Positions 44,902-57,187 are shown, counted from the first letter of the stretch. The stretch is 64,000 bases of DNA from Pseudomonas mangrovi (GCF_003052585.1 NZ_QASN01000019.1:1-64000), one strand, 5' to 3'. Notes: generated by a model from the sequence alone, not told the origin. A program made the numbers and translations.

Positions 44902-45171
44902 TTAACGACGCAGACCCAGACGACCGATCAGGGTGCTGTAACGAGTGGTGTCCTTACCCTTCAGGTAATCCAGCAGCTTGCGGCGCTGGTTGACCATGCG
45001 GATCAGACCACGACGGGAGTGGTGGTCCTTGCCGTTGATCTTGAAGTGACCTTGCAGCTTGTTGATGTTGGCGGTCAGCAGGGCAACCTGCACTTCCGGA
45101 GAACCGGTATCGCCTTCAGCTTGCTTGTACTCGTTAACGATCTGGGCTTTTTCTTCAACGCTCAGTGCCAT
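44902..45171 (-). CDS. rpsO: 30S ribosomal protein S15
   Basis: S15 binds the 16S rRNA central domain and bridges to the 50S subunit. The 89-residue protein begins [16 protein letters not shown] and contains the conserved [35 protein letters not shown] block and C-terminal [16 protein letters not shown] lies upstream of ATG 45171. The frame extends further 5', but only this start fits the family. The order truB-rpsO-pnp is conserved. Confidence 0.98.
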   Translation of the reverse strand: MALSVEEKAQIVNEYKQAEGDTGSPEVQVALLTANINKLQGHFKINGKDHHSRRGLIRMVNQRRKLLDYLKGKDTTRYSTLIGRLGLRR

Positions 45172-45325
45172 GATGGGCTCCTTGAGTGAACAGGCCGGGA
45201 CATTTCCCGTGTTTGTATAAGAGGCATGACCGTGCCTGTTGACAGCCACCCTCACCGGCTCACCGCAGCGAACCGGCTTCGGTCTCGCGACCGAATCAAT
45301 CACGAGCCGAGGCCCGTTTTCAGCG

Positions 45326-46246
45326 CTAGGCGCTGGTTGCAATCAATCGACGCGGCGCGATGCGCCCGTCTTCGCTCACTTCACCGATACCGATGAAGCG
45401 ACCATTGTGATCCTGTACCCGAACCATGCCGAACTTTGGCGCTTCCGGTGCGCGTACCGGCTGGCCGTGCAGCCAGTAGTAGGCACTGTGTTCGGAAAAC
45501 TGCAGTAGTGGCCAATGCTGCAGGCCGCTGTCCGAAGGTAGCAGGAAGCGATCAATTGCCTCGTTGCCACCTTGCTCGTGCGCCGCCTCCAACTCTTCGA
45601 GGGTCACCGTCTGCGCCAGATCGAAGGGACCGGCCTGGGTTCGGCGCAGCTCGATCACATGCGCACCACAACCCAGAACCTCGCCCAGGTCTTCGACCAG
45701 GGTGCGAATGTAGGTGCCCTTGCTGCAGGCCACCGCGATCCGCGCCTGCTCGCCTTCCAGCCCGAGCAGTTCCAAGCGCGCAATAGTAACAGAACGCGCC
45801 TCGCGCTCCACTACTTCACCGGCCCGCGCCAGCTTGTAGAGCGGCTGGCCATCACGCTTCAACGCAGAGTACATCGGAGGTATCTGCTCGATCTGGCCAC
45901 GAAAGCGCGGTAGCGCCGCCTCGATATCGGCAGCACTGACCTTGACCTCGCGCCGCTGCAGTACCTCACCCTCGGCATCCGCCGTGGTGGTGGTCACACC
46001 CAGCTGCATCAGCGCTTCGTAACCCTTGTCGGCATCCAGCAGGTACTGGGAGAACTTGGTCGCCTCACCGAAGCACAGCGGCAACACGCCGGTCGCCAGC
46101 GGGTCGAGGCTGCCGGTATGCCCGGCCTTCTCCGCATTGAGTAGCCAGCGCACCTTCTGCAGGGCGGCGTTGGAGGTGAAACCACGCGGCTTGTCGAGCA
46201 GGATGATCCCACTCACATTGCGCCGGACACGTTTGACCTGAACCAC
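45326..46246 (-). CDS. truB: tRNA pseudouridine(55) synthase
   Basis: TruB makes pseudouridine 55 in the T loop of tRNAs. The 306-residue protein has catalytic Asp in [14 protein letters not shown], the KxxR-like [10 protein letters not shown] near the N-terminus, [14 protein letters not shown], and a C-terminal PUA-like domain ([19 protein letters not shown]). The ATG lies 3 bases after the rbfA stop, so they are one operon. rpsO starts about 150 bases downstream. Confidence 0.97.
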   Translation of the reverse strand: MVQVKRVRRNVSGIILLDKPRGFTSNAALQKVRWLLNAEKAGHTGSLDPLATGVLPLCFGEATKFSQYLLDADKGYEALMQLGVTTTTADAEGEVLQRREVKVSAADIEAALPRFRGQIEQIPPMYSALKRDGQPLYKLARAGEVVEREARSVTIARLELLGLEGEQARIAVACSKGTYIRTLVEDLGEVLGCGAHVIELRRTQAGPFDLAQTVTLEELEAAHEQGGNEAIDRFLLPSDSGLQHWPLLQFSEHSAYYWLHGQPVRAPEAPKFGMVRVQDHNGRFIGIGEVSEDGRIAPRRLIATSA

Positions 46247-46249
46247 CTG

Positions 46250-46639
46250 CTACTCCTCGCTGCCGGCAGACTTGCTGCGATCTTCCGCCACCGCACGCTC
46301 GATCAGCGCCGACAGATCGGTACCGCGGCGCACACTCGCGTCATAGACGAAGTGCAGCGTGGGCACGGTGCGCAGCTTCATCGCCTTGCCCAGCAGCATG
46401 CGCAGAAAGCCTGCGGCATCCTTGAGCACCTTGACGCTCTGCTCGACCACGCCCTCTTCGTTCTCCCGCCCCATGACGGTAATGAATACCTTGGCGTGCG
46501 AGAGATCCCGGCTTACATCCACCGCAGTGATGGTCACCAGACCCAGACGCGGATCCTTGACCTCACGCTGGATCAGCTGCGCAAGCTCGCGCTGCATCTG
46601 GTCACCGATGCGCTGGGTGCGACTGTATTCTTTGGCCAT
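46250..46639 (-). CDS. rbfA: Ribosome-binding factor A
   Basis: RbfA is a KH-fold 16S rRNA maturation factor of the 30S subunit. The 129-residue protein starts [23 protein letters not shown] and contains [23 protein letters not shown] and [15 protein letters not shown] 46639 is the family start; the in-frame ATG 69 bases earlier lies in the structured infB-rbfA spacer. It is co-directional with infB and truB. Confidence 0.96.
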   Translation of the reverse strand: MAKEYSRTQRIGDQMQRELAQLIQREVKDPRLGLVTITAVDVSRDLSHAKVFITVMGRENEEGVVEQSVKVLKDAAGFLRMLLGKAMKLRTVPTLHFVYDASVRRGTDLSALIERAVAEDRSKSAGSEE

Positions 46640-46690
46640 AAACCCTATCTCCAGCTGCCAACTGCAGCTGCATGAAACTTTCGCCGTAAA

Positions 46691-46743
46691 ACCAAACGGC
46701 AAGCCCACTCGGTGGACCAGGCCACCTCCTGAAGCTTGCCGCT
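46691..46743 (-). other. Structured spacer between infB and rbfA
   Basis: Inverted repeats CGGCAAGC (46691-46698) and GCTTGCCG (about 46735-46742) enclose an inner GGTGG/CCACC stem. On the minus strand it is followed by TTTGGTTTT. It could be a partial terminator or an mRNA processing site inside the operon. Confidence 0.5.
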
Positions 46744-46762
46744 TGAGGCTTGCTACCGATCG

Positions 46763-49264
46763 TCAGAGCGAACGAGCAACCTGGACCTTCTCGAACACCT
46801 CGATCTTGTCGCCGACCTTGACGTCGTTGTAGCTCTTCACGCCGATACCGCACTCCATGCCGTTACGCACTTCGGCGACATCGTCCTTGAAGCGACGCAG
46901 CGATTCGAGCTCGCCTTCGAAGATCACCACGTCCTCACGCAGTACGCGGATCGGACGGTTGCGATAGACGACGCCCTCGACCACCATGCAGCCCGCCACC
47001 GCACCAAACTTCGGCGAACGGAACACGTCACGCACTTCGGCGATGCCAAGGATGTTCTCGCGAACATCGCTGCCGAGCATGCCGGTCAGCGCCTTCTTCA
47101 CGTCTTCGATGATGTCGTAGATGACGTTGTAGTAGCGCATGTCCAGGCCTTCGGCCTCGACGATCTTGCGCGCACCCGCGTCGGCACGGACGTTGAAGCC
47201 GAACAGAACGGCGTTCGAAGCCAGCGCAAGGTTGGCGTCCGACTCGGTGATACCACCGACGCCGCCACCGACCACACGAACCTGCACTTCATCGTTGCCC
47301 AGGCCGCTGAGCGAACCCTGCAAGGCCTCCAGAGAGCCACGCACATCGGACTTGAGGACGATGTTGAGGGTCTTCTTCTCTTCCTGACCCATGGTCTCGA
47401 AGATGTTTTCCAGCTTGCCGGCATGCGCACGAGCCAGCTTGACCTCGCGGAACTTGCCCTGACGGAACAGCGCGACTTCACGCGCCTTCTTCTCGTCGGC
47501 AACCACCATCATCTCGTCGCCGGCATCCGGCGTGCCGTCCAGGCCGAGGATCTCGACCGGGATAGAAGGACCGGCTTCCTTGATCGACTTGCCGTTCTCG
47601 TCGAGCATGGCGCGCACGCGGCCGTAGTTGACGCCGACCAGAACCATGTCGCCCTGACGCAGGGTACCGTCCTGGACCAGCACGGTAGCCACCGGGCCGC
47701 GACCCTTGTCGAGACGCGATTCGACCACCACACCACGACCGGGAGCCGACGGTGTTGCCTTGAGCTCGAGAACCTCGGCCTGCAGCAGGACCGCTTCGAG
47801 CAGCTCGTCGATACCGGTACCGGCCTTGGCGGAAACCGGGACGAAGGGTGCGTCGCCGCCCCACTCTTCCGGAATCACGTCCAGTGCGGCGAGACCGTTC
47901 TTGATGTTGTCCGGATTGGCTTCCGGCTTGTCCATCTTGTTCACCGCGACCACGATCGGAACGCCGGCAGCCTTGGCATGCTGCACCGCTTCCTGAGTCT
48001 GCGGCATCACGCCGTCGTCCGCCGCAACCACCAGGATCACGATATCGGTGGCCTTGGCACCACGTGCACGCATCTGGGTGAACGCCGCGTGACCGGGGGT
48101 ATCGAGGAAGGTGACCATGCCGCGGTCGGTTTCCACGTGATAGGCGCCGATGTGCTGGGTGATGCCACCCGCCTCACCGGATGCGACCTTGGCACGACGA
48201 ATGTAGTCGAGCAGCGAGGTCTTGCCATGGTCGACGTGACCCATCACGGTCACTACTGGCGCACGATGGAACGACTCACCTTCGAACTTGAGCGACTCGG
48301 CCAGCTGCTCTTCCAGGGCGTTGTCGCTGACCAGTTTGACCTTGTGGCCAAACTCTTCGGCAACCAGCTGGGCAGTTTCCTGATCCAGCACCTGGTTGAT
48401 GGTCACCGGGGTGCCCATCTTGAACATGAACTTGACGATTTCCGCGCCCTTGACAGCCATCTGCTGTGCCAGCTCGGAAACGGTAATGGTTTCGCCAATG
48501 GCTACTTCGCGCACGATGGGCCCCGTCGGGTTCTGGAAGCCATGCTGGTTGCGCTTCTTGAGCTTGGCTTTGCCGCCACGGCCGCCACGGCGGAATCCGT
48601 CGCTTTCTTCATCGGTGCTGCGCGGAGCAACACGCGGAGCGGGCGCCTTTTCCTTCTCCTTCAGGGAAGGACGGTGCTGGGCATGCTTGCGATCACGGCG
48701 CTCGTCCTCGTCGCTGCGTGCCTTCTCCTGACGACGCACTTCTTCCTTCTTGCGCTCGGCCGCCGCATCGACAACCGGCACCTCGGCAATGACCGGCTCG
48801 GCAGTAACGGCTGCGACCAGACTGGCATCGGCACCCGACTTGACTGCTTCGGCCTGACGACGCGCTTCTGCCTCGGCACGCTCGCGCGCCTCGGCTTCGG
48901 CCTTCAGACGTACGGCTTCTTCTTCGGCACGACGCTCCTCGGCCTCACGCTTCTGCTCGGCCTCGATCTCTTCCGGGCTGCGCTTGACGAAGGTCTTCTT
49001 CTTGCGCACTTCCACGCTGATGGTCTTGCTGCCGGCCACTCGCAGGGTGCTGGTGGTCTTGCGCTGCAAGGTGATCTTGCGCGGCTCTTCGGCTTTGGCA
49101 CCGTGGCTGCTCTTGAGATGCGCCAGCAGGGCCTGCTTCTCTACATCGGTAACGACTTGCTCGGCGCTGGTGTGCGGCAAGCCCGCCTCACGCATCTGCT
49201 GCAGCAGGCGCTCCACTGGTGTAGCGACCACTTGGGCCAGTTCTTTGACCGTGACTTGCGTCAT
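46763..49264 (-). CDS. infB: Translation initiation factor IF-2
   Basis: IF-2 is the GTPase that delivers initiator tRNA (encoded at 51473-51549) to the ribosome. The 833-residue protein has an IF2_N domain, a long charged helical stretch rich in Glu, Ala, Arg and Lys (about 95-240), a second IF2_N domain, then the G domain with [14 protein letters not shown] and NKMDKPEA, and the C-terminal domains. The ATG lies 23 bases after the nusA stop with GAGGAGAG upstream. Internal starts giving shorter isoforms, as in E. coli, are possible but not marked. Confidence 0.97.
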   Translation of the reverse strand: MTQVTVKELAQVVATPVERLLQQMREAGLPHTSAEQVVTDVEKQALLAHLKSSHGAKAEEPRKITLQRKTTSTLRVAGSKTISVEVRKKKTFVKRSPEEIEAEQKREAEERRAEEEAVRLKAEAEARERAEAEARRQAEAVKSGADASLVAAVTAEPVIAEVPVVDAAAERKKEEVRRQEKARSDEDERRDRKHAQHRPSLKEKEKAPAPRVAPRSTDEESDGFRRGGRGGKAKLKKRNQHGFQNPTGPIVREVAIGETITVSELAQQMAVKGAEIVKFMFKMGTPVTINQVLDQETAQLVAEEFGHKVKLVSDNALEEQLAESLKFEGESFHRAPVVTVMGHVDHGKTSLLDYIRRAKVASGEAGGITQHIGAYHVETDRGMVTFLDTPGHAAFTQMRARGAKATDIVILVVAADDGVMPQTQEAVQHAKAAGVPIVVAVNKMDKPEANPDNIKNGLAALDVIPEEWGGDAPFVPVSAKAGTGIDELLEAVLLQAEVLELKATPSAPGRGVVVESRLDKGRGPVATVLVQDGTLRQGDMVLVGVNYGRVRAMLDENGKSIKEAGPSIPVEILGLDGTPDAGDEMMVVADEKKAREVALFRQGKFREVKLARAHAGKLENIFETMGQEEKKTLNIVLKSDVRGSLEALQGSLSGLGNDEVQVRVVGGGVGGITESDANLALASNAVLFGFNVRADAGARKIVEAEGLDMRYYNVIYDIIEDVKKALTGMLGSDVRENILGIAEVRDVFRSPKFGAVAGCMVVEGVVYRNRPIRVLREDVVIFEGELESLRRFKDDVAEVRNGMECGIGVKSYNDVKVGDKIEVFEKVQVARSL

Positions 49265-49287
49265 GCATTTCTCTCCTCAGGCCGCCA

Positions 49288-50769
49288 TTACTCGAACCAA
49301 TGGGCTCGGGCGGCCATGATCAACTTGCCGGCACGCTCAGCGTCGATACCGTCGATGTCGAGCAGATCGTCAATCGACTGCTCGGCCAGATCTTCACGCG
49401 TCACCACGCCACGCACCGCCAGCTCGACCGCCAGCTCGGAGGTCATGCCCTCGAGCGACAGCAGGTCTTCGGCAGGATGGGCGTCGGCCAGTTTTTCCTC
49501 GGTGGCGATCGCCTTGGTCAGCAGACGGTCCTTGGCTCGGGCACGCAGCTCGCTGACGATGTCTTCGTCGAAGCCGTCGATGCTAAGCATCTCTTCCATC
49601 GGAACGTAGGCGATCTCTTCCAGGCTGGTGAAGCCTTCTTCGACCAGCACCTGGGCCAGCTCCTCGTCGACTTCCAGCTCGTCGACGAAGTGCTGCATGA
49701 TGTCGCCGGTCTCGGCCTGCTGCTTGGCCTGGATATCGGCCTCGCTCATCACGTTCAGGGTCCAGCCGGTCAGTTGGCTGGCCAGACGCACGTTCTGACC
49801 GCCACGACCGATGGCTTGCGCCAGGTTGTCTTCGGCCACGGCGATGTCCATCGCGTGGGCATCTTCGTCAACGATGATCGCAGCGACTTCCGCAGGCGAC
49901 ATGGCGTTGATGACGAACTGCGCGGGATTGTCGTCCCACAGCACGATATCGACGCGCTCGCCGCCCAGCTCCCCGGAGACCGCCTGTACGCGCGAACCGC
50001 GCATGCCGATGCAGGCACCCTGCGGATCGATGCGCTTGTCCTTGGAGCGCACCGCGATCTTGGCGCGCGAACCCGGGTCGCGGGAGGCTGCCATTACCTC
50101 GATCAGGCCCTCGGCGATTTCCGGCACCTCGATGCGGAACAGCTCGATCAGCATCTCTGGCGCGGTACGCGAGAGGATCAGCTGCGGGCCACGGTTCTCG
50201 GTGCGGATTTCCTTGAGCAGCGCACGCACGCGCACGCCGACCCGGAAGGTCTCACGCGGAATGATGTCCTCGCGAGCCAGCAGCGCCTCGGCGTTGTTGC
50301 CCAGATCGACGATGACGTTGTCACGAGTGACCTTCTTCACGGTACCGAAGATGATGTCGCCAAGCTTCTCGCGATAGGCATCAACCACCTGCGCGCGCTC
50401 AGCCTCGCGAACCTTCTGCACGATGACCTGCTTGGCAGTCTGCGCAGCGATGCGGCCGAACTCGATGGACTCGATCTTTTCCTCGATCAGGTCGCCAACC
50501 TTGGCACCGGGCTGACGCTCCTGCGCCTGCTCGACGGTCAGTTCAGCCTCGGGGTTTTCCAGCAGGTCATCCTCGACCACTGTCCAGCAGCGGTAGGAGT
50601 CGTAGTTCCCGGTCTGCCGATTGATTTCAACCCGCAGCTCTACCTCGTCGTCATAACGCTTCTTGGTAGCGGTGGCCAGTGCCAGCTCCAGCGCTTCGAA
50701 AATCACATCGGCCGGCACGCCCTTTTCATTGGATACCGACTCAACAACCAGCAGTACTTCTTTACTCAT
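49288..50769 (-). CDS. nusA: Transcription termination/antitermination factor NusA
   Basis: NusA binds RNA polymerase and modulates pausing, termination and rRNA antitermination. The 493-residue protein has an N-terminal RNAP-binding domain ([19 protein letters not shown]), an S1 domain ([27 protein letters not shown]), two KH domains ([26 protein letters not shown]) and two C-terminal acidic repeats, the gammaproteobacterial form. I chose ATG 50769 (family start); the frame opens 7 codons earlier. It sits in rimP-nusA-infB. Confidence 0.97.
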   Translation of the reverse strand: MSKEVLLVVESVSNEKGVPADVIFEALELALATATKKRYDDEVELRVEINRQTGNYDSYRCWTVVEDDLLENPEAELTVEQAQERQPGAKVGDLIEEKIESIEFGRIAAQTAKQVIVQKVREAERAQVVDAYREKLGDIIFGTVKKVTRDNVIVDLGNNAEALLAREDIIPRETFRVGVRVRALLKEIRTENRGPQLILSRTAPEMLIELFRIEVPEIAEGLIEVMAASRDPGSRAKIAVRSKDKRIDPQGACIGMRGSRVQAVSGELGGERVDIVLWDDNPAQFVINAMSPAEVAAIIVDEDAHAMDIAVAEDNLAQAIGRGGQNVRLASQLTGWTLNVMSEADIQAKQQAETGDIMQHFVDELEVDEELAQVLVEEGFTSLEEIAYVPMEEMLSIDGFDEDIVSELRARAKDRLLTKAIATEEKLADAHPAEDLLSLEGMTSELAVELAVRGVVTREDLAEQSIDDLLDIDGIDAERAGKLIMAARAHWFE

Positions 50770-50895
50770 CGTACGCCTCGCCTTTCGCAATCCATTGGGG
50801 ATCCCGCGGATCCGCGCCTCAAGACAGTCGCCTATCGCGCCAGCTGCATATCGAATGACACGCCCGCCAGCCCTGCGATCCTGCGACCACCTCCC

Positions 50896-51354
50896 TCAAT
50901 CAAAACGGGGAATTATGTTGGCCTTGTCGACCGAGTCGATCGGCAAAAGGTATTCGTGATCATCCACCAGCACCACGACATCCTGCTCCTCCACACCGCG
51001 GAGAAGCCCCTGGAAATTGCGCCGCCCCTCGAACGGCGAACGCAATCTGATCTTTACCTGCTCGCCGGCATGCCTGGCGAACTGCTCGAGCGTGAACAGC
51101 GGCCTGTCCATGCCCGGCGAAGAAACTTCCAGCGTGTACTCGACGCTGATTGGGTCCTCTACATCCAGCACACCGCTGAGCTGACGACTGACCTTTTCAC
51201 AATCGTCGACCAGGATGCCATTGGCGTGATCGATATATACCCGCAGCACCGAATGCTTGCCCTGGGCCAGAAACTCGATGCCCCAGCACTCATAACCGAG
51301 CGCCTCGACAACCGGGGCCAGCAAAGCCTGCAACTGTTCAAGCTTGCTCGACAC
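50896..51354 (-). CDS. rimP: Ribosome maturation factor RimP
   Basis: RimP assists 30S assembly. The 152-residue protein matches the family along its length ([71 protein letters not shown]). I used GTG 51354, which gives the conserved N-terminus; the upstream ATG at 51435 would run into the tRNA-fMet terminator. It is first in the rimP-nusA-infB operon, after tRNA-fMet. Confidence 0.95.
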   Translation of the reverse strand: MSSKLEQLQALLAPVVEALGYECWGIEFLAQGKHSVLRVYIDHANGILVDDCEKVSRQLSGVLDVEDPISVEYTLEVSSPGMDRPLFTLEQFARHAGEQVKIRLRSPFEGRRNFQGLLRGVEEQDVVVLVDDHEYLLPIDSVDKANIIPRFD

Positions 51355-51439
51355 CTGAACCCCCTCGTATATGTTCCGCAAATAAAAAATGGGCGAAACG
51401 CCCATCCCTTGGAGACCACAGACACCGTGGCCCAACTAG

Positions 51440-51464
51440 CAAAAAGCCCCTGAATAGGGGCTCT
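51440..51464 (-). terminator. Hairpin after tRNA-fMet
   Basis: The stem AGCCCC/GGGGCT with a short loop is followed by TTTTT on the minus strand, just past the tRNA CCA end. Confidence 0.75.
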
Positions 51465-51472
51465 GCTACTAC

Positions 51473-51549
<77 letters not shown>

Positions 51550-51612
51550 CCAAAGCTGGGGGCGGAGTATACGATTGATCGCCTCAAGCGGTCAATCGAC
51601 CTACCACCAACG

Positions 51613-51638
51613 ATAAAGCCCGCAATTGCGGGCCTTAT
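51613..51638 (-). terminator. Hairpin between the two tRNA genes
   Basis: The stem GCCCGC/GCGGGC with an AATT loop and flanking AT-rich sequence lies 11 bases past tRNA-Leu; termination is plausible on either strand. Confidence 0.5.
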
Positions 51639-51648
51639 CGCTCTCACA

Positions 51649-51734
51649 TGGTACCGAGGAGGGGACTCGAACCCCTACAGCCTATGGCCACTACCACCTC
51701 AAGGTAGCGTGTCTACCAATTCCACCACCTCGGC
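51649..51734 (-). tRNA. tRNA-Leu (GAG)
   Basis: An 86-nt class II tRNA with encoded CCA and a long variable arm. The anticodon loop is CTTGAGG, giving anticodon GAG; the D-loop has TGGTAGA and the T loop GGTTCGAGTCC. It lies 7 bases downstream of secG, as in related genomes. Confidence 0.95.
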
Positions 51735-51741
51735 AAAACTC

Positions 51742-52125
51742 TTACTCCTGAAGCTCCGGCACATCCTCTGCCGGCGCTTCAGGCTGACGCTCCTCGAGAA
51801 CCGGAACATCATCATCCAGGACTTGCTCGCGCTGAACTTCCTGCACCGCAGGAGTCGGCAGACCCAGATCATCCCAGCCTTGAGCTTTTTGTTTAGCTAC
51901 GTACGCTAAGCCCAGGCTGGTCAAGAAAAAAGCGGTGGCAAGTATAGCAGTAGCGCGACTGAAAAAGGTAGTGGAACCTTGGCTACCAAATACAGTTCCG
52001 GAAGCACCACCACCGAAGGAAGCACCCGCCTCCGCACCCTTGCCCTGCTGCAACAGCACGAATGCCACGATACCGATCGCACCCAGCAGATGCAGGACGA
52101 TTACCACAGATTCCAGTTCGAGCAT
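51742..52125 (-). CDS. secG: Protein translocase subunit SecG
   Basis: SecG is the small subunit of the SecYEG export channel. The 127-residue protein has two membrane helices ([22 protein letters not shown] and [20 protein letters not shown]) around the family loop [25 protein letters not shown] long acidic, proline-rich tail follows, typical of pseudomonad SecG. tpiA ends 2 bases upstream, so they are co-transcribed. Confidence 0.95.
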   Translation of the reverse strand: MLELESVVIVLHLLGAIGIVAFVLLQQGKGAEAGASFGGGASGTVFGSQGSTTFFSRATAILATAFFLTSLGLAYVAKQKAQGWDDLGLPTPAVQEVQREQVLDDDVPVLEERQPEAPAEDVPELQE

Positions 52126-52127
52126 TC

Positions 52128-52883
52128 TTAGTTTCCCGCAGCGCGACAGATCGCACCAAACTCGTTCGCATTCAGAGAGGCCCCACCCACAAGCCCCCCA
52201 TCGATATCCGGCATGGCAAACAATTCAGCAGCGTTGGCAGCCTTTACGCTACCGCCGTACAGAATCCTCAACCCTCCAGCAACAACCTCATCCAACCGCG
52301 CAACCTGAGCGCGAATGGCAGCATGTACTTCCTGCGCCTGGCCGGGCGACGCCGTCAAACCAGTACCAATCGCCCAGACCGGCTCGTATGCCAGGACAGC
52401 ACCAGCAAGCGATTGCGCGCCACAAGCATCCAGCACCGCCGCCACCTGCCGCGCCACGACCTCAAGGGTCTGACCCGACTCGCGCTGCTCGAGCGTCTCA
52501 CCGACACAAAGCACAGGCACAAGCCCCGCAGTCTGTGCAGCAACAAACTTGCACACAACGACCGCATCCGCCTCACCGAGAATCAGGCGGCGCTCAGAAT
52601 GCCCGACCAGCACCATCGAACAACCCGCATCACGCAACTGACATGCAGCGACTTCACCCGTGAGCGCACCCGGCTGCTGCTCGATCGCACAATCTTGCGC
52701 ACCCACGCCGATCGACCTGCCCGCCAGCTCGGAAACGGCCTGAGCGACATGTATCAGCGAGGGAAAAACCACAACCTCTACACCTGCCGGAATTTCTTCC
52801 TGGCGCAAACCATCGAGCAGCTCTGCGACGCTGGCGCGGGTACCGTTCATTTTCCAGTTACCGGCGACCAGAGGACGACGCAT
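52128..52883 (-). CDS. tpiA: Triosephosphate isomerase
   Basis: TpiA interconverts dihydroxyacetone phosphate and glyceraldehyde-3-phosphate. The 251-residue protein has the substrate-binding Lys11 in GNWKMNG, the catalytic histidine in VLVGHSERR, the catalytic glutamate in [11 protein letters not shown], and the phosphate loop [17 protein letters not shown] precedes the ATG. It lies between glmM and secG, a conserved order. Confidence 0.97.
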   Translation of the reverse strand: MRRPLVAGNWKMNGTRASVAELLDGLRQEEIPAGVEVVVFPSLIHVAQAVSELAGRSIGVGAQDCAIEQQPGALTGEVAACQLRDAGCSMVLVGHSERRLILGEADAVVVCKFVAAQTAGLVPVLCVGETLEQRESGQTLEVVARQVAAVLDACGAQSLAGAVLAYEPVWAIGTGLTASPGQAQEVHAAIRAQVARLDEVVAGGLRILYGGSVKAANAAELFAMPDIDGGLVGGASLNANEFGAICRAAGN

Positions 52884-52946
52884 GCTCTACCTCGTGATTT
52901 GAGTGGCGGCGAATGTTAACCAAGTGGCCCAGCACTGGCAAGCCAA

Positions 52947-54284
52947 TCAGCCACAGACTTCTGCAACCAGCCGCGCCAGTTCCGCGGCGTGCGTGCGGAC
53001 GACCGTTTCATCGTCACCCTCGACCATCACACGAACCAGCGGCTCGGTTCCGGATTTACGCAGAAGCACTCGACCACGCCCAGCCATCTGCTCGGTAACC
53101 CGCTCGCATGCATCCTTGACGCTGGGATGCTCCACCGGATCCAGCGCACCGGACAGCCGCACATTGATCAGCACCTGCGGACACTTGTGCCAGGCCAGAC
53201 GCTCTTCGGCCAGCCTCCCCCCACGCCGACGCAATGCCAGCACCACCTGCAGGGCGGCGATGATTGCATCCCCCGTACTGGCGTGCTGGGCACAGAGGAT
53301 ATGCCCGGAGTTTTCTCCGCCCAGCTGCCAGCCGCGCGCATTCATCTCGGCCATGACATAGCGGTCGCCGACCTTGGCCCGAGCAAAGGGAATCTCGCGC
53401 TTCTGCAGGGCCAGCTCCAGACCCAGATTGCTCATCAGCGTTCCCACCACGCCGCCTGACAACCGCCCACGCTCCTGCAGATCGGTGGCAATGATGTAGA
53501 GCAGCTCGTCACCGTCCACGACCGCGCCAGTGTGATCGACCATTAGCACCCGATCACCATCGCCATCAAAGGCGATGCCGATGTCGGCACCTTGCTCGAT
53601 CACCGCCTTCTGCAGCGCGCCCATATGGGTCGAACCGACGTCCGCGTTGATGTTCACGCCATCCGGCTGCGCGGCGATGACGATCACCTCGGCACCCAAC
53701 TCGCGAAAGACGCTGGGGGCAACTTTGTAGGTCGCGCCATGCGCGCAATCGAGGACGATCTTCAGCCCACTGAAATCGGTACTGGTAGGCACGCTGCTCT
53801 TGCAAAACTCGATATAACGCCCGGCTGCGTCATTGACCCTGGAAGCCTTGCCCAGATGCTCGGACTCGACGACGGACATCGGCGTATCCAGCAATTCCTC
53901 GATCATCAGCTCGACTTCATCCGGCAGCTTGGTGCCCTTGCCGGAAAAGAATTTGATGCCGTTGTCGTAATGGGGGTTGTGCGAAGCACTAATGACAATA
54001 CCGGCGTCCGCATGGAAGGTGCGCGTCAGATAGGCCACCGCCGGAGTGGGCATGGGCCCGAGCAGCATCACATCGGCACCCGCTGCGATCAGTCCCGCCT
54101 GCAACGCCGACTCGAACATGTAGCCGGAGATCCGCGTGTCCTTGCCGATCAGCACCTTGCAGTGGCCATGGCGGCGGAACGCCATGCCGGCAGCCCAGCC
54201 CAGACGCAAGACGAACTCCGGAGTGACCGGATACTCGCCCACCCGACCACGAATGCCGTCGGTACCGAAATATTTTCTGCTCAT
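52947..54284 (-). CDS. glmM: Phosphoglucosamine mutase
   Basis: GlmM converts glucosamine-6-phosphate to glucosamine-1-phosphate for UDP-GlcNAc, the precursor of peptidoglycan and LPS. The 445-residue protein begins [16 protein letters not shown] and has the phosphoserine loop [14 protein letters not shown], the metal-binding DGDGDR and the sugar loop [11 protein letters not shown] 54284 is the family start, 16 bases after the folP stop; the longer frame overlaps folP. GGAG-like AGTACGGAGCG lies upstream. Confidence 0.97.
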   Translation of the reverse strand: MSRKYFGTDGIRGRVGEYPVTPEFVLRLGWAAGMAFRRHGHCKVLIGKDTRISGYMFESALQAGLIAAGADVMLLGPMPTPAVAYLTRTFHADAGIVISASHNPHYDNGIKFFSGKGTKLPDEVELMIEELLDTPMSVVESEHLGKASRVNDAAGRYIEFCKSSVPTSTDFSGLKIVLDCAHGATYKVAPSVFRELGAEVIVIAAQPDGVNINADVGSTHMGALQKAVIEQGADIGIAFDGDGDRVLMVDHTGAVVDGDELLYIIATDLQERGRLSGGVVGTLMSNLGLELALQKREIPFARAKVGDRYVMAEMNARGWQLGGENSGHILCAQHASTGDAIIAALQVVLALRRRGGRLAEERLAWHKCPQVLINVRLSGALDPVEHPSVKDACERVTEQMAGRGRVLLRKSGTEPLVRVMVEGDDETVVRTHAAELARLVAEVCG

Positions 54285-54300
54285 GCTCGCTCCGTACTTC

Positions 54301-55152
54301 TCAATCAGCAGCTTCCACTGCCGCAATCATGCGAACCACATCGACCGTTTCGGCCACATCATGTACCCGGAGAATGCAGACGCCCTTGGCCACCGCCAGC
54401 GCAGCCAGCGCCAGACTGCCGAAAAGCCGTTGATTCACCGGCTTTTCCAGCGTCTGCCCGACCATGCTCTTGCGCGAAACACCGACCAATAGAGGGCGCT
54501 GCAGCTGGTGCAGACTTTCCATGTGGCGGAAAAGGCTCAGATTGTGCGCCAAGGTCTTGGCAAAACCAAATCCGGGATCGAGGACGATGCGCTCGCGCGC
54601 AATGCCTGCAGACTCGCAGCAGAGCATGCGTTGCTGGAGAAAACTCGCCACCTCGGCGGTGACGTCCGCATAGACGGGGTCATCCTGCATCGTGCCCGGC
54701 TCGCCGCGCATATGCATCAGGCAGACCGCCATCTGCGTCTGCGCTGCGGCTTCCAGCGCACCAGGACGCACCAGAGAACGCACATCGTTGATCAGTCCGG
54801 CACCGAGGGCCGCCGTTTCGCGAATGACTGCGGGCGCAGAGGTATCCACCGAGACGGTGACATCCAGCTCGCGCACCAGCGCCTCTACTACCGGAGCGAC
54901 GCGCTGCAGCTCCTCCTCACTGGAAACCGGTCGGGCCCCCGGCCGGGTCGACTCGCCACCGACGTCGATCAGGCTTGCACCGGCAGCAACCATGGCCTGC
55001 GCATGGCGCAGCGCGGCGTCCCGCGCAGCGAAACGACCGCCGTCCGAGAAGGAATCCGGGGTGACATTGAGGATGCCCATCACATGCGGGCGCGTTAGAT
55101 CGAGCTGCCGACTGCCGCAAGGCAGCCAGCGCTCACTGGTCGGCGAACTCAT
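54301..55152 (-). CDS. folP: Dihydropteroate synthase
   Basis: FolP joins p-aminobenzoate to the pterin pyrophosphate made by FolK. It is the sulfonamide target. The 283-residue protein has [24 protein letters not shown], the [13 protein letters not shown] region and GVSRKSMVG. The ATG lies 5 bases after the ftsH stop, so it is in the ftsH-folP-glmM operon seen across gammaproteobacteria. Confidence 0.97.
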   Translation of the reverse strand: MSSPTSERWLPCGSRQLDLTRPHVMGILNVTPDSFSDGGRFAARDAALRHAQAMVAAGASLIDVGGESTRPGARPVSSEEELQRVAPVVEALVRELDVTVSVDTSAPAVIRETAALGAGLINDVRSLVRPGALEAAAQTQMAVCLMHMRGEPGTMQDDPVYADVTAEVASFLQQRMLCCESAGIARERIVLDPGFGFAKTLAHNLSLFRHMESLHQLQRPLLVGVSRKSMVGQTLEKPVNQRLFGSLALAALAVAKGVCILRVHDVAETVDVVRMIAAVEAAD

Positions 55153-55157
55153 GAAAC

Positions 55158-57071
55158 TCAGTGTTCGCCGGCTGGCCCGCCGATCGGCGTCTCTGGAACC
55201 TCACCACTCGCCGCGGTAGGCCCGGAAGAGTCGTCGCCACGCCAGTCGCGCGGCTCACGGGCGACACGCCCGGCCATGATGTCGTCAATCTGGTCGGCGT
55301 CGATGGTTTCGTACTTCATCAATGCCTCGGCCATCAGGTCAAGCTTGTCACGGTTCTCGGTGAGAATGCGCTTCGCCGTGCCATAGCAATGGTCGATGAT
55401 CTCGCGCACCTCCAGATCGATCAGCTTGGCCGTATCTCCGGAGACATTGGTGTGCTGACTACCGGCACTGCGACCAAGGAAGACTTCTCCCTCTTCCTCC
55501 GCATACATCAGCGGTCCGAGCTTTTCCGAAAGCCCCCACTTGGTGACCATGTTCCGCGCCAACTGGGTGGCCCGCATGATGTCGTTCGATGCGCCCGTGG
55601 TAACACCATCGAAGCCGAGCGTCATCTCTTCCGCGATACGACCGCCATACAGCGAGCATATCTGGCTGATCAGCGCGCGCTTGGAGAGGCTGTAACGGTC
55701 TTCCTCGGGCAGGAACATGGTCACGCCCAAGGCGCGCCCGCGGGGAATGATCGACACCTTGTACACCGGATCATGCTCGGGAACAGTTCGCCCGACGATC
55801 GCATGCCCCGCTTCGTGATAGGCGGTATTGAGCTTTTCCTTCTCGGACATGACCATCGATTTGCGCTCGGCGCCCATCATGATCTTGTCCTTGGCCAGTT
55901 CGAATTCCTTCATCTCGACCAGGCGCTTGCTTGAGCGCGCCGCGAACAGCGCCGCCTCGTTGACCAGATTGGCCAAATCGGCGCCGGAGAAGCCTGGGGT
56001 ACCGCGCGCGATCACTGCCGGTTCGACGTTGTCGCCCAGCGGCACCTTGCGCATGTGAACCTTGAGGATCTGCTCGCGACCACGAATGTCCGGCAGGCCG
56101 ACAACCACCTGGCGGTCGAAACGGCCGGGGCGCAGCAGGGCCGGATCGAGCACATCGGGGCGGTTGGTGGCAGCAATGACGATGATGCCGTCATTCATCT
56201 CGAAACCATCCATCTCTACCAGCAACTGGTTGAGGGTCTGCTCGCGCTCGTCATGACCGCCGCCCAGACCGGCGCCGCGATGACGACCGACAGCATCGAT
56301 CTCGTCGATGAAGATGATGCAAGGAGCGTGCTTCTTGGCCTGCTCGAACATGTCGCGTACGCGACTGGCGCCGACACCGACGAACATCTCGACGAAATCG
56401 GAACCGGAAATGGTGAAGAACGGGACCTTGGCTTCGCCCGCAATGGCCTTGGCCAGCAGCGTCTTGCCAGTACCCGGCGGGCCGACCATCAGCACGCCAC
56501 GCGGAATACGCCCACCCAGGCGCTGGAACTTGCCCGGATCACGCAGGAACTCGACCAGCTCGCCGACTTCTTCCTTGGCCTCGTCGCAACCGGCGACGTC
56601 AGCCAGGGTGGTCTTCACCTGATCCTCGGAAAGCAGGCGCGCCTTGGACTTGCCGAAGCTCATCGGCCCACCCTTGCCGCCCGCGCCACCCTGCATCTGG
56701 CGCATGAAGAACATGAATACCGCGATGATGACCAGGATCGGGAAGCTGGCTACCAGCAGCTGAGTCCAGATGCTCTGGCGCTCCGGCTGCTCGCCAACGA
56801 TCTTGACGTTGTTGTCGAGCAGATCCTTCATCAGGCCGCGATCCTCGATCGCCGGCCGTATGGTCTCGAAGCGGCTGCCGTCGAGATTGAGACCGCTGAT
56901 GACATAGCCGTTGACGGTGACTTCCTGAACCTTGCCCTGCTGGACTTGCTCGATGAAGTCCGAATAGTTGACCTTGCCGGATTCACTGGTACCGGTGAAG
57001 TTGTTCATCACCGTGACCAGAACCGCGGCGATGATCAGCCACAGGATCAGATTCTTTGCCATATCGTTCAA
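55158..57071 (-). CDS. ftsH: ATP-dependent zinc metalloprotease FtsH
   Basis: FtsH is the membrane-bound AAA+ protease that degrades misfolded membrane proteins and regulators such as LpxC. The 637-residue protein has two membrane segments around a periplasmic domain, Walker A GPPGTGKT, the SRH region, the zinc motif HEAGH, and a C-terminal tail. The GAGAGGG ribosome site lies 8 bases before a TTG at 57071 (MNDMAKNL), too far from the ATG at 57062, so I prefer the TTG start. Confidence 0.96.
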   Translation of the reverse strand: MNDMAKNLILWLIIAAVLVTVMNNFTGTSESGKVNYSDFIEQVQQGKVQEVTVNGYVISGLNLDGSRFETIRPAIEDRGLMKDLLDNNVKIVGEQPERQSIWTQLLVASFPILVIIAVFMFFMRQMQGGAGGKGGPMSFGKSKARLLSEDQVKTTLADVAGCDEAKEEVGELVEFLRDPGKFQRLGGRIPRGVLMVGPPGTGKTLLAKAIAGEAKVPFFTISGSDFVEMFVGVGASRVRDMFEQAKKHAPCIIFIDEIDAVGRHRGAGLGGGHDEREQTLNQLLVEMDGFEMNDGIIVIAATNRPDVLDPALLRPGRFDRQVVVGLPDIRGREQILKVHMRKVPLGDNVEPAVIARGTPGFSGADLANLVNEAALFAARSSKRLVEMKEFELAKDKIMMGAERKSMVMSEKEKLNTAYHEAGHAIVGRTVPEHDPVYKVSIIPRGRALGVTMFLPEEDRYSLSKRALISQICSLYGGRIAEEMTLGFDGVTTGASNDIMRATQLARNMVTKWGLSEKLGPLMYAEEEGEVFLGRSAGSQHTNVSGDTAKLIDLEVREIIDHCYGTAKRILTENRDKLDLMAEALMKYETIDADQIDDIMAGRVAREPRDWRGDDSSGPTAASGEVPETPIGGPAGEH

Positions 57072-57187
57072 TTGATTACCCTCTCCAGCCAGCCCCAGGC
57101 GGGAACCGGCTTCGAATAACGGCTAATGAGCTGCCTGACTAAGTTACTACACAACCTCAACCACGGGCAGGCATGCCCTGTAACCCT

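Noticed and set aside
46736..49609. 957-codon open frame antisense to infB and nusA
   Set aside because: Shadow of infB; it spans two genes on the other strand and has no ribosome site or homology I recognise.
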